NCBI GenBank assembly: GCA_937876375.1
Contig: CALEHY010000022.1
Location: forward strand, 1 to 43,522
From: an uncultured Clostridia bacterium
Lineage (GTDB): Bacteria; Bacillota; Clostridia; Oscillospirales; Acutalibacteraceae
DNA length: 43,522 nucleotides
Reading direction: 5' to 3'
Positions 1 through 7,534 of this stretch are shown one piece after another; position 1 is the first letter of the stretch; each line of letters opens with the position of its first letter. The notes beneath the pieces are model-generated. The model saw nothing but the letters and a program-made list of their open reading frames with translations, made no database searches and had not been told where the DNA came from. Position numbers and translations under genes: made by a program.

Positions 1-28
1 CAATCCCTCCGTTTCGCTTCGCTCAACA

Positions 29-49
29 CCTCCCTTTACACAAGGGAGG
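29..49. repeat. Inverted-repeat fragment at window edge
   Basis: Two 8-base arms (29-36 and 42-49) form a perfect inverted repeat around a 5-base loop, just after a stretch rich in TTCGC. The layout resembles the end of a dispersed small intergenic repeat seen in gut Clostridia genomes, but only this edge is in the window, so the assignment is an inference. Confidence 0.35.
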
Positions 50-123
50 CTTATTTGTTCAACAACATTATAGCACAAAACATGGTTGTCGCGATACCAA
101 TAATCTCTGTCATCAATTAATAT

Positions 124-163
124 AAAAACAACTGCCATAACGAAGATTTCGTTATGGCAGTTG
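124..163 (-). terminator. Rho-independent terminator of the PurF-like gene
   Basis: The arms 129-144 and 148-163 are perfectly complementary (16 bp, 3-base loop). On the minus strand the stem is followed by a run of T (128-124). It lies about 30 bases past the stop codon at 194. A T run on the plus side too (165-169) could let it work both ways. Confidence 0.88.
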
Positions 164-193
164 CTTTTTGATTAAAACTTTATTGTTTATATT

Positions 194-1609
194 TTATTCT
201 CTACCGTCCCAGCAATATGTGCAGAGTTTATCAGCATCGATACCAACAGACTCAATCATATCATCAAGGCGATGATAACGAAGAGTTGTAAACTTAAGCT
301 GCTTGCAAATCTCATCAATCATACGCTGATATTTTTCGCTATCTGGGTCTGCATATTCCTTTAGTACAGACTCATCGTAGCCTTCACCCTCTAGCTGTAG
401 GATAACACGTCTAGTGATAAGCTCCATCTCTGAGGTTGAGCGTGAGAAATTAAGGTACTTACAACCATATAGTAGTGGTGGGCAAGCTGGGCGAATATGC
501 ACCTCTTTTGCGCCATTGTCGAACAAGTACTCTGTTGTTTCTCTAAGCTGTGTGCCACGAACGATTGAATCATCGATAAGTAGTAGACTCTTGCCCTCAA
601 TCAAATCCTGAATAGGGATAAGCTTCATCTTTGCGATAAGATTACGCTTTGACTGATGGGTTGGCATAAATGAACGTGGCCAAGTAGGAGTATATTTTAC
701 GAATGGACGAGAATATGGCACTCCAGACTCGTTAGAATATCCGATAGCGTGTGCTACACCAGAATCCGGTACACCAGCAACAACGTCCGGCTTAACATTA
801 TCACGTCTAGCGAGTGCTCGACCACAGTTGTATCTCATCTTTTCTACGCTGATACCCTCATAGGATGATGATGGGTATCCGTAGTAAATCCAAAGGAATG
901 TGCATATCTTCATCTTGTCGCCAGCTGGGATAAGAGTCTTTACTCCATCCTCTGCATTCATAACAACTACCTCACCAGGACCAAGCTCCTTCATAGTTGT
1001 GTAGCCAAGATTGCCGAATGAAAAGCTCTCGAACGCTGCACAGTATCCATCTTCCTTTTCGCCAATAACGATTGGTGTTCTACCCTGCATATCCCTTGCC
1101 GCATATACTCCCTTTGGAGTAAGGATAAGCATACTGATAGAGCCCTCGACTAGCTCCTGTGCATATCTGATACCGTCGATAAAGTTTTCCTTTTGGTTAA
1201 TAATAGCAGCGATAAGCTCTGTCTGGTTGATATCGCCACCCTGCATCTCGAAGAAATGAGTATTACCCTTGATAATCTCCTCCACGATAGCGTCGATATT
1301 GTTCACCTTACCAACAGTAGCGATAGCAAATGTACCGTGGTGAGAACGGACAAGAATAGGCTGTGCCTCAAAGTCACTAATACAGCCGATACCCATAGTA
1401 CCGTGCATATCGTTTGACTCCTTAGAGAACTTTGTTCTAAAAGGAGCATTCTCGATATTGTGAATAGCCTTGTCAAACCCAGTTTCGTTACTGTAAACAG
1501 CCATACCAGCACGACGTGTTCCTAGATGAGAATGGTAGTCAACACCATAGAACAAATCGAACACACAATCATCTTTTGATACAGCTCCAAAAAATCCACC
1601 CATAGTCAT
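194..1609 (-). CDS. PurF-like amidophosphoribosyltransferase lacking the N-terminal catalytic Cys
   Basis: 471 aa with the two-domain layout of glutamine PRPP amidotransferase, the first step of purine synthesis: an N-terminal Ntn-type glutaminase fold and a C-terminal phosphoribosyltransferase fold. The PRPP loop LLLIDDSIVRGTQ is intact. Four Cys match the [4Fe-4S] ligands of the Bacillus-type enzyme: KIC before FLWIYYG, YGC, and C463/C466 near the C-terminus. The N-terminus reads MTMGGFFG, so Gly sits where processing normally exposes the nucleophilic Cys. The protein should therefore not hydrolyse glutamine; it may use free ammonia or do something else. Single gene with its own promoter and terminator. 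The only good Shine-Dalgarno is 27 nt upstream, with a hairpin between. I leave out a symbol because the true purF may be elsewhere. Confidence 0.85.
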   Translation of the reverse strand: MTMGGFFGAVSKDDCVFDLFYGVDYHSHLGTRRAGMAVYSNETGFDKAIHNIENAPFRTKFSKESNDMHGTMGIGCISDFEAQPILVRSHHGTFAIATVGKVNNIDAIVEEIIKGNTHFFEMQGGDINQTELIAAIINQKENFIDGIRYAQELVEGSISMLILTPKGVYAARDMQGRTPIVIGEKEDGYCAAFESFSFGNLGYTTMKELGPGEVVVMNAEDGVKTLIPAGDKMKICTFLWIYYGYPSSSYEGISVEKMRYNCGRALARRDNVKPDVVAGVPDSGVAHAIGYSNESGVPYSRPFVKYTPTWPRSFMPTHQSKRNLIAKMKLIPIQDLIEGKSLLLIDDSIVRGTQLRETTEYLFDNGAKEVHIRPACPPLLYGCKYLNFSRSTSEMELITRRVILQLEGEGYDESVLKEYADPDSEKYQRMIDEICKQLKFTTLRYHRLDDMIESVGIDADKLCTYCWDGRE

Positions 1610-1613
1610 TTTT

Positions 1614-1641
1614 GTAGTGCAAAAATGCTCTACATTCCTCC
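1614..1641 (-). promoter_or_regulatory. Hairpin between Shine-Dalgarno and start codon of the PurF-like gene
   Basis: On the minus strand GGAGG (1641-1637) is followed by AAT, then a hairpin (1633-1614: GTAG/CTAC and GCA/TGC separated by one A-A mismatch, TTTT loop), then AAAA and the ATG at 1609. Unfolded, the spacing is 27 nt, too long for normal initiation. With the hairpin looped out it is 7 nt, which is ideal. There is no other start codon in frame nearby. Confidence 0.5.
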
Positions 1642-1659
1642 ATTTAATTTGTCGAGAGT

Positions 1660-1668
1660 ATTATAACA
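1660..1668 (-). promoter_or_regulatory. Extended -10 promoter for the PurF-like gene
   Basis: The minus strand reads TGTTATAAT, a perfect -10 with the TG extension. No good -35 is seen 16-18 nt upstream, as is usual for extended -10 promoters. It predicts a leader of about 43 nt. Confidence 0.6.
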
Positions 1669-1706
1669 AACAACACTAAAAAATCATAGTGTAAAAATGC
1701 ACAAAA

Positions 1707-4052
1707 TTAGTTATGCTCATAGTAAAAAGCATTGGCTATATTCATCGGTTTTAAACGATATAGTAGCTGGGATATTGCTGTCTTAACTCTATTGCGTGTA
1801 AATTCGATATTATTCTCACATTTGATGACTGGTAGCTCCTCACCAGAGTAATCAAACACCTTTGCCTCATTTGGCAATAGTGAGAAATAATTCTCCTCAA
1901 AATTGTCGATATCGATATAGATATTTCTAGCATACTTGTCAGCAGTAATAACGAGCTTGCCATCAGTGATGCTAGCAACAACATTTGCCCTCTCAAGTGA
2001 CTTAACATTGTCAAAAACAAATCTCTTGTCACCAAAGGATGCCGACATAACGTCATTAGCCCTTAGCGCATAATCAAGAACAATCTCAACAGTGTTAGCC
2101 TTTGATGACACAGAAAGTGACTTATTCATCACCTCTTTGCCACAATTATTGACCTTGATATCAATAGTGATATCCATATCATTCAAGGTATCGTTATGTA
2201 GATACAGCTTGCCATCATTATAGCTGAGTGCAACTGGTGAGAAGAAATCACGAGCCATATACATCATAGCCTTCTGCACACCTAAAAAGTCAACTGATGA
2301 CCAGCTAGGACAGCACCAAACATCGTTAAGCTGCCAGAACAATGCACCATTGCATCTGCCCTTATTTCGTCTAAAATGTTCTGTTGCACTCTTGACACAT
2401 TCTGCCTGAACAATACCAGTAAGATATGGCAAATCGTCAAAATGTACTGGATCATCAAATCTATCCTTGAGATAGAACATCATTTTCTCATTACCACCGA
2501 TACACTTTTGATGGGACATAAATGCATCAGATGCCAAATCAAAATCATCCTCTGTTGCAAACTGCTTGATAGCGCTCATTGATGGTAGCGACTCCAAGCC
2601 AAACTCGGACAAAAATCTAGTATATCTCTTCTCATAATAGTTAAGTGGCTTTAGTCCATGCCATACATTCCACATATGAGTATCGCCAACCTCATCGGCT
2701 GTGTTCTTGCTAAATGGCTTGTCACCAAGTGGTGATGATGGGATATAATCAACGTCAGTTAGTGGTGCAATATGCTCTGCGAGCTGATGATAGAAGAATT
2801 TTTCGTATACCTTCATAATCTCCATTGTCTTTGGTAAATAGGAGAACATAGCCTCTAGCTCGTTGTTACCACACCACAAACCTAGTGATGGATGAGTAGT
2901 CAGACGAAGGACATTTGTCTTTGCTTCTAGCAAGCATTCTGCCAAGAAATCATCCTCATAGAATGGATACATAAGACAAGCGTACATAAAGTCCTGCCAT
3001 ACTAGAATACCTAGCTCATCGCATCTATCCATTAGATAGTCACTAGCGTATTCGCCACCACCCCAGATGCGTATCATATTAAAGTTTGATTTAACGCACA
3101 AATCAAGATAGTAATCAATAGTACTTTCATCAGCATCCTCTGGTATTGCGGCAAAAGGTATCACGCTTGCACCCTTTGCAAAAATATCAACACCATTAAG
3201 GATAAACTGGAAATTAGTACCATATTCATCAGCAGACTGATTAAGCTTAATTGTACGGATACCAATTCTCTTCTCCACGGTCATCTCTGCATTTTTAAAC
3301 ACAACAGTATAGAGTGGTTGTGTAGTCTTGCCACTAACGTCGTGAGTGTACCATAGCTCTGGATTTTCGATAACAAATTCATTGCCATCAGCTGTAATCT
3401 TGTCGCCATTTGGAGCAATGATATACACCTCGTCAACATTTACAGCGTCAGCCCACACCTTGTTGCCATCTTGCTTGATAACAATATCTTCGATACGATT
3501 GTTAAAGCATTGAAGTTCAACATTGCCGATAAATTTATATGGCACACAAGGACCCCAGTCCCAACCGAAATGACAGCTAGGCTTACGCAAATATGCTGCA
3601 CCGTCAGTACCGTTAGCATTCTTTGGTAGCTTGTGCTCCTCTTGACGCTTAACGATATAATCAGTCGCACTGGCTAGCTCAAATCTAATCTTATTTTCAC
3701 CAGATACAAGTAGTGCCTTAATATCAGTATCTACTGGGATATGAGCATTTCTGCTCTCGAATGCAAGTGTATCATTAACAAAGCATTTGCAAAGTGTATC
3801 AATCTTGTCACAGCAGATATGAATATGCTCATTTTGTAGCATATCGTCAGTAACAGTGAATGTATTTTCTGCTACCATTGTCTTGTGGTCAACAGAATCT
3901 ACAACCTCGTCAGCATTCTTGCAAACAAGTGGATTCTCTATCATGCCATTAGCTATTAATGATCCAAAATCAGAAAATGGAGCATCAACACTATATTTTT
4001 CAAATCCGTCGATAGCAACGATAAACCCTTTATTTAAACAAATCTTTTCCAT
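1707..4052 (-). CDS. GH2 beta-mannosidase
   Basis: 781 aa, in the usual range for intracellular exo-beta-mannosidases, which release mannose from the non-reducing end of manno-oligosaccharides. The barrel carries IRIWGGGEY and LVWQDFMYAC. E398 in WCGNNE is the predicted acid/base and E483 in SEFGLES the predicted nucleophile. The C-terminal part (FWQLNDVW and following sandwich) is also typical of GH2 mannosidases. No signal peptide is present, so it should act in the cytoplasm. It is the last gene of a four-gene minus-strand operon, 12 nt behind the GH4 alpha-galactosidase. That pairing fits degradation of galactomannan oligosaccharides, where galactose branches and the mannose backbone are removed by separate enzymes. 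Confidence 0.93.
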   Translation of the reverse strand: MEKICLNKGFIVAIDGFEKYSVDAPFSDFGSLIANGMIENPLVCKNADEVVDSVDHKTMVAENTFTVTDDMLQNEHIHICCDKIDTLCKCFVNDTLAFESRNAHIPVDTDIKALLVSGENKIRFELASATDYIVKRQEEHKLPKNANGTDGAAYLRKPSCHFGWDWGPCVPYKFIGNVELQCFNNRIEDIVIKQDGNKVWADAVNVDEVYIIAPNGDKITADGNEFVIENPELWYTHDVSGKTTQPLYTVVFKNAEMTVEKRIGIRTIKLNQSADEYGTNFQFILNGVDIFAKGASVIPFAAIPEDADESTIDYYLDLCVKSNFNMIRIWGGGEYASDYLMDRCDELGILVWQDFMYACLMYPFYEDDFLAECLLEAKTNVLRLTTHPSLGLWCGNNELEAMFSYLPKTMEIMKVYEKFFYHQLAEHIAPLTDVDYIPSSPLGDKPFSKNTADEVGDTHMWNVWHGLKPLNYYEKRYTRFLSEFGLESLPSMSAIKQFATEDDFDLASDAFMSHQKCIGGNEKMMFYLKDRFDDPVHFDDLPYLTGIVQAECVKSATEHFRRNKGRCNGALFWQLNDVWCCPSWSSVDFLGVQKAMMYMARDFFSPVALSYNDGKLYLHNDTLNDMDITIDIKVNNCGKEVMNKSLSVSSKANTVEIVLDYALRANDVMSASFGDKRFVFDNVKSLERANVVASITDGKLVITADKYARNIYIDIDNFEENYFSLLPNEAKVFDYSGEELPVIKCENNIEFTRNRVKTAISQLLYRLKPMNIANAFYYEHN

Positions 4053-4064
4053 ATCAATCTCCTG

Positions 4065-5393
4065 TTAATTGAATTTTGGCAAATAATCACCATGAGCGTC
4101 AATCAGCTCATCACACATTTTTACAATACTATCAATATCAAGCTCACTAGCTGTGCGAGGGTCAAGCATTGCAGCAAGATAAACGTCATTCCTCTTTAGC
4201 GACCTAGCAGCCTCGATAGTCATAAGCTGACAGTTAATATTAGTCATATTTAGTCCAGCACAAGCTGTAGGTAAAGTGCCTACATATGTTTGGTGAATGC
4301 CCATACCATCTACCATACAAGGCACCTCGATACAAGCTTCCTCTGGAAAATTAGTAATTAGATGGCCAGTGTTAAGCACATTACCACCAATCTTGTATGG
4401 ATTGCCAGTGATAACAGCCTCCATAATACGAGATGCATACTCGTTAGAGCGCTTGATATCCTTGATACCATTCTGCTTTAGCTCGGCATATTCCTTTTTC
4501 CAGCCCTCAATTTGATTAACACAACGTCTTGGATATTCATCAAGTGGAATATTGTGTCGCTCAATAAGCTCTGGGTATTTTGACTTAATAAAATATGGGT
4601 TGTATTCTGCATTATGCTCACTGGACTCTGTACAGTAATACCCAAATCGGTCGAGATACATATATCTAACCTGATCGTCAAAGTCCTTGTCATTAAGCAG
4701 TCTATCGTGAGCTCTGCGTCTAACCTCTGGCATAATATCATTGCCATATTTATCCTTTAGCTCTAACAGCCAAGCCTGATGGTTGATGCCAGCGATAATC
4801 TCCTTGCGACCATCAAGATATTCATCCATGCCTAAGCCCTTTAGTAGCCATTCAGAACAGCCCTGTACGGAATGGCAAAGACCAACAGTATTCTCAAAGC
4901 TGTATCTCTGCATATAGCCTGTAATCATTGCCATCGGATTAACATAATTTAGGAACATGGCATCTGGGCACACCTCTTGCATATCCCTAGAAAAATCATC
5001 TACCACTGGAATAGTGCGTAGTGCTCTCATAATACCACCGATACCGAGTGTGTCAGCGATAGTTTGACGAAGGCCATATTTCTTTGGTATCTCAAAATCA
5101 ATAATTGTGCAAGGGTCGTATCCACCAACCTGAATAGCATTGATGACGAATGATGCACCACGAAGTGCTTCCTTCCTATTCTCTACACCAAGGAAGGTAG
5201 TAATTTTTGCTGTATTGCCTACAGTGTTGTTCATCGCCTCAACGATAACTCTACTCTCCTCTAGTCGACTACCATCGATATCATACAGAGCGAATTCGCT
5301 ATCCTTTAGGCATTCAGTAGACAAGCAGTCACCGATAATATTTCGTACAAATACTGTACTACCAGCACCCATAAATGTTATCTTAAGTCCCAT
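4065..5393 (-). CDS. melA: GH4 alpha-galactosidase (MelA type)
   Basis: 442 aa. GH4 enzymes use NAD+ and a divalent metal, usually Mn2+, in an oxidation-elimination mechanism. The N-terminal Rossmann motif GAGSTVF is present, as are TIADTLGIGGIMRALRTIP, the NPMA motif, and the metal-site motifs CHSVQG and GINHQAW. The match to E. coli MelA runs along the whole length, including the YCTESSEHNAEY and DEYPRRC regions, so alpha-galactosidase is preferred over the alpha-glucosidase or 6-phospho branches of GH4. Cytoplasmic, with no signal peptide. It lies 9 nt after the permease gene and 12 nt before the beta-mannosidase, which points to galactosyl-manno-oligosaccharides or raffinose-type sugars as substrates. 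Confidence 0.93.
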   Translation of the reverse strand: MGLKITFMGAGSTVFVRNIIGDCLSTECLKDSEFALYDIDGSRLEESRVIVEAMNNTVGNTAKITTFLGVENRKEALRGASFVINAIQVGGYDPCTIIDFEIPKKYGLRQTIADTLGIGGIMRALRTIPVVDDFSRDMQEVCPDAMFLNYVNPMAMITGYMQRYSFENTVGLCHSVQGCSEWLLKGLGMDEYLDGRKEIIAGINHQAWLLELKDKYGNDIMPEVRRRAHDRLLNDKDFDDQVRYMYLDRFGYYCTESSEHNAEYNPYFIKSKYPELIERHNIPLDEYPRRCVNQIEGWKKEYAELKQNGIKDIKRSNEYASRIMEAVITGNPYKIGGNVLNTGHLITNFPEEACIEVPCMVDGMGIHQTYVGTLPTACAGLNMTNINCQLMTIEAARSLKRNDVYLAAMLDPRTASELDIDSIVKMCDELIDAHGDYLPKFN

Positions 5394-5402
5394 AATTATC
5401 TC

Positions 5403-6512
5403 CTATTTTATAACACTCCAAAGAGCGATATTCAACGCTAAAAAAATCAAATTGTATACAGTAAATGTCACAATATATTTTGACATTCTTACATTAGCCT
5501 TGGCAACCAATTTGAAAGATATCAAACTTGCCATAGATGCTATCAGTGTGCCAAGACCACCAAGGTTCACACCGACAAGCAAATCTCGTGCATTGTCAGT
5601 AAATCCAGACAGCAATATCGCTGCTGGCACATTAGAGAACACCTGACTAGCGCCGATGCCCACTAACACCTCATTGCCATTAATAATCGAGCCCAAAAAT
5701 GTGCTAATAGCATCAATCCTACCGAGGTTGCCAATAAATATAAACAAGAAAACAAATGTAAACAGTAGCGAATAATCTATTCGCACAAAGACTCGTCTGT
5801 CAACAATGAGCAAAGTAACGACAGTAACCACCATCAGCACCAAGAAATGCAACACCCTAAATACTGTCAGCATAGCAACAGCAAAGAGCACAGCATACAC
5901 AACGACCAATTTCTTACTAATTATAGTTGTACTATCCATCTCCTTTGGTGAGATGCTCTCATTCTTAACGAAAAAGCAGCTGATGATTATCAACACCAGT
6001 GACAGCACAGCATATGGCAATATAGCACTGGCAAAATCAGATATCGTCATATCAAAGTTAGAGAACAGATACAGATTTTGTGGATTGCCAATAGGGGTTA
6101 GCATACTGCCCAAATTAGCAGATATAGTTTCAATCACGACAAGTGTGATAAGAGGCTTCTTATTCCCAGAAAGGTCAAGCGTAAGGATGGTAAACGGAAC
6201 AAACGTAATCAGTGCAACATCGTTCGTAATAAGCATCGAAGAGAAAAAGCATAGTAGCGAAAAATACACACAAAGTGATCTAGTGCTCTTGACCCTCTTT
6301 AGTAACGACTTGGCAAGGATGAAGAATATGCCTTGACGATTTAGTGCACCGACAATCGCCATTAGACAAAACAGCAAGCCCAGCGTACGAAAATCGATAT
6401 ATCCGATATATTCCTTGTCGACACCAACAATGACTGATGACACCACAGCAAGCAATAATGATATGATGAGCACAATTTCATCCTTGACGAAATGCTTAAT
6501 TTTTCTAATCAT
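5403..6512 (-). CDS. Anion permease of the ArsB/NhaD/CitM superfamily
   Basis: 369 aa, almost entirely hydrophobic, with about ten predicted membrane spans. The motif TNDVALITFVPFTI and the later ANLGSMLTPIGNPQN are hallmarks of the ion-transporter superfamily that includes ArsB, NhaD and citrate/dicarboxylate carriers. The ion or acid carried cannot be read from sequence. The start overlaps the end of the DUF1653 gene by 8 nt, and the stop is 9 nt before melA, so it is co-transcribed with two glycosidases. It is not a sugar-transporter family, which makes its place in this operon odd; it might export an organic acid or ion linked to fermentation of the released sugars (inference). Confidence 0.8.
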   Translation of the reverse strand: MIRKIKHFVKDEIVLIISLLLAVVSSVIVGVDKEYIGYIDFRTLGLLFCLMAIVGALNRQGIFFILAKSLLKRVKSTRSLCVYFSLLCFFSSMLITNDVALITFVPFTILTLDLSGNKKPLITLVVIETISANLGSMLTPIGNPQNLYLFSNFDMTISDFASAILPYAVLSLVLIIISCFFVKNESISPKEMDSTTIISKKLVVVYAVLFAVAMLTVFRVLHFLVLMVVTVVTLLIVDRRVFVRIDYSLLFTFVFLFIFIGNLGRIDAISTFLGSIINGNEVLVGIGASQVFSNVPAAILLSGFTDNARDLLVGVNLGGLGTLIASMASLISFKLVAKANVRMSKYIVTFTVYNLIFLALNIALWSVIK

Positions 6513-6717
6513 CTATTTTTTGAAAGCGTAATACTTCTCTACCATCAACAACGACAGTCTCGTCCCACATGCTGATAGGTCTAGCCCAAATCTTGCTATC
6601 ATCAGTAGTGTCTTGATAGATAACCATATATTCCAATGTTTCGCTATGTCTAGCAACACAGAGCACTCGATAGATATTGCCCTTGTAATGCCTATATACT
6701 CCATTAATTTGTTCCAT
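6505..6717 (-). CDS. DUF1653 family small protein
   Basis: 70 aa. The core YRHYKGNIYRVLCVARHSETLE, followed by a VIYQD segment and RPISMW, is the signature of the DUF1653 domain: small soluble beta-rich proteins of unknown function that commonly stand alone. It is the first gene of the permease-GH4-GH2 operon, with a GGAGG Shine-Dalgarno a few bases before its ATG. Its last 8 bases overlap the permease gene, suggesting translational coupling. Confidence 0.88.
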   Translation of the reverse strand: MEQINGVYRHYKGNIYRVLCVARHSETLEYMVIYQDTTDDSKIWARPISMWDETVVVDGREVLRFQKIDD

Positions 6718-6739
6718 AGTCCCTCCAAATCATATATGT

Positions 6740-6768
6740 ATATTAACATATATATAATATTTGTACAA
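6740..6768 (-). promoter_or_regulatory. Promoter of the DUF1653-permease-GH4-GH2 operon
   Basis: Minus strand TTGTAC (6768-6763), 17 nt spacer, TAATAT (6745-6740). It lies 23 nt upstream of the ATG at 6717. Confidence 0.6.
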
Positions 6769-6814
6769 GGAACTATTGATTTCTTTACCAAATTGTAAAA
6801 AGTTGTTTTTTCCC

Positions 6815-6843
6815 TTGCAAAGAAAACGACATGATGATAAAAT
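6815..6843 (+). promoter_or_regulatory. Promoter of rubrerythrin
   Basis: TTGCAA (6815-6820), 17 nt spacer, TAAAAT (6838-6843), followed by AGGAGG at 6869-6874 and the ATG at 6883. I did not see a convincing Per box here. Confidence 0.65.
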
Positions 6844-6882
6844 TTATATATAAATCTGTCATTTGTATAGGAGGATAAAACT

Positions 6883-7422
6883 ATGGCAAACAAATATGCT
6901 GGAACACAAACAGAAAAGAACCTAGAGGCTGCATTCGCTGGTGAGTCTCAGGCTAGAAACAAGTATACATACTTTGCTTCTGTAGCAAAGAAAGAGGGCT
7001 ATGAGCAAATCTCTGCTCTATTCCTAAAGACAGCTGACAACGAAAAGGAGCACGCTAAAATGTGGTTCAAGGAGCTAGGTGGTCTTGGCGACACAGCTGC
7101 TAACCTAGAGGCTGCTGCTGATGGTGAGAACTACGAGTGGACCGATATGTACGAGGAGTTCGCAAAGACAGCAGAAGAAGAGGGATTCAAGTCTCTTGCT
7201 ATCAAATTCCGTGCCGTTGCTGCTATCGAAAAGGAGCACGAAGAGAGATATCGTGCACTACTAAAGAATGTTGAGACAGCACAGGTATTTGAGAAGAGTG
7301 AGGTTAAGGTATGGGAGTGCCGTAACTGTGGCCATATCGTAGTTGGCACAGCTGCACCAAAGGCTTGCCCAGTATGTGCTCATCCACAGTCATTCTTTGA
7401 AATCAGAGAAATCAACTACTAA
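6883..7422 (+). CDS. rbr: Rubrerythrin
   Basis: 179 aa. Rubrerythrins reduce hydrogen peroxide in the cytoplasm of anaerobes, using a diiron site and a rubredoxin iron centre. An N-terminal ferritin-like four-helix domain (about residues 1-140) carries the diiron ligand motifs GESQARNKY, NEKEH and EKEHEERY. A C-terminal rubredoxin-like domain holds two CxxC knuckles (CRNC and CPVC). Size and order are those of classical rubrerythrin. Monocistronic, with its own promoter, a strong AGGAGG site and a terminator. Seven of its nine Leu codons are CTA, suggesting that this codon is preferred even in an abundant protein. Confidence 0.96.
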   Translation: MANKYAGTQTEKNLEAAFAGESQARNKYTYFASVAKKEGYEQISALFLKTADNEKEHAKMWFKELGGLGDTAANLEAAADGENYEWTDMYEEFAKTAEEEGFKSLAIKFRAVAAIEKEHEERYRALLKNVETAQVFEKSEVKVWECRNCGHIVVGTAAPKACPVCAHPQSFFEIREINY

Positions 7423-7446
7423 TTATTAACAATGCCATCTACTAAA

Positions 7447-7470
7447 GGGAGCCTTTTGGCTCCCCTTTTT
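7447..7470 (+). terminator. Terminator of rubrerythrin
   Basis: GGGAGCC (7447-7453), TTTT loop, GGCTCCC (7458-7464), then a T run at 7466-7470. Confidence 0.88.
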
Positions 7471-7472
7471 AT

Positions 7473-7501
7473 TTGACAACAAATAGTAGTAATGATATAT
7501 T
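7473..7501 (+). promoter_or_regulatory. Promoter of the CDF transporter
   Basis: Perfect -35 TTGACA (7473-7478), 17 nt spacer, TATATT (7496-7501), directly after the rubrerythrin terminator. Confidence 0.75.
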
Positions 7502-7534
7502 ATTTAACATATAAATAATTATTGAGGTGTTTGA

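Noticed and set aside
1625..1640. Minimal ATG-TAG open frame in the PurF-like leader as a stop-start regulatory element
   Set aside because: The ATG is only one base from GGAGG, too close for use; a longer overlapping 24-codon frame is also without proper spacing.
1673..1692. Hairpin ACACTA/TAGTGT as terminator of the GH2 operon
   Set aside because: Only 6 A/T-rich base pairs with an 8-base loop and a broken T tract; too weak to claim.
5140..5646. Plus-strand reading frame of 168 codons
   Set aside because: Lies antisense across the end of the permease and the start of melA, with no ribosome site and Ser/Thr-rich shadow composition.
5806..6336. Plus-strand reading frame of 176 codons
   Set aside because: Entirely antisense to the well-supported anion permease gene; no promoter or ribosome site.
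6721..6882. Per box upstream of rubrerythrin
   Set aside because: The AT-rich sequence gives only scattered partial matches; none has both conserved half-sites placed near the promoter.
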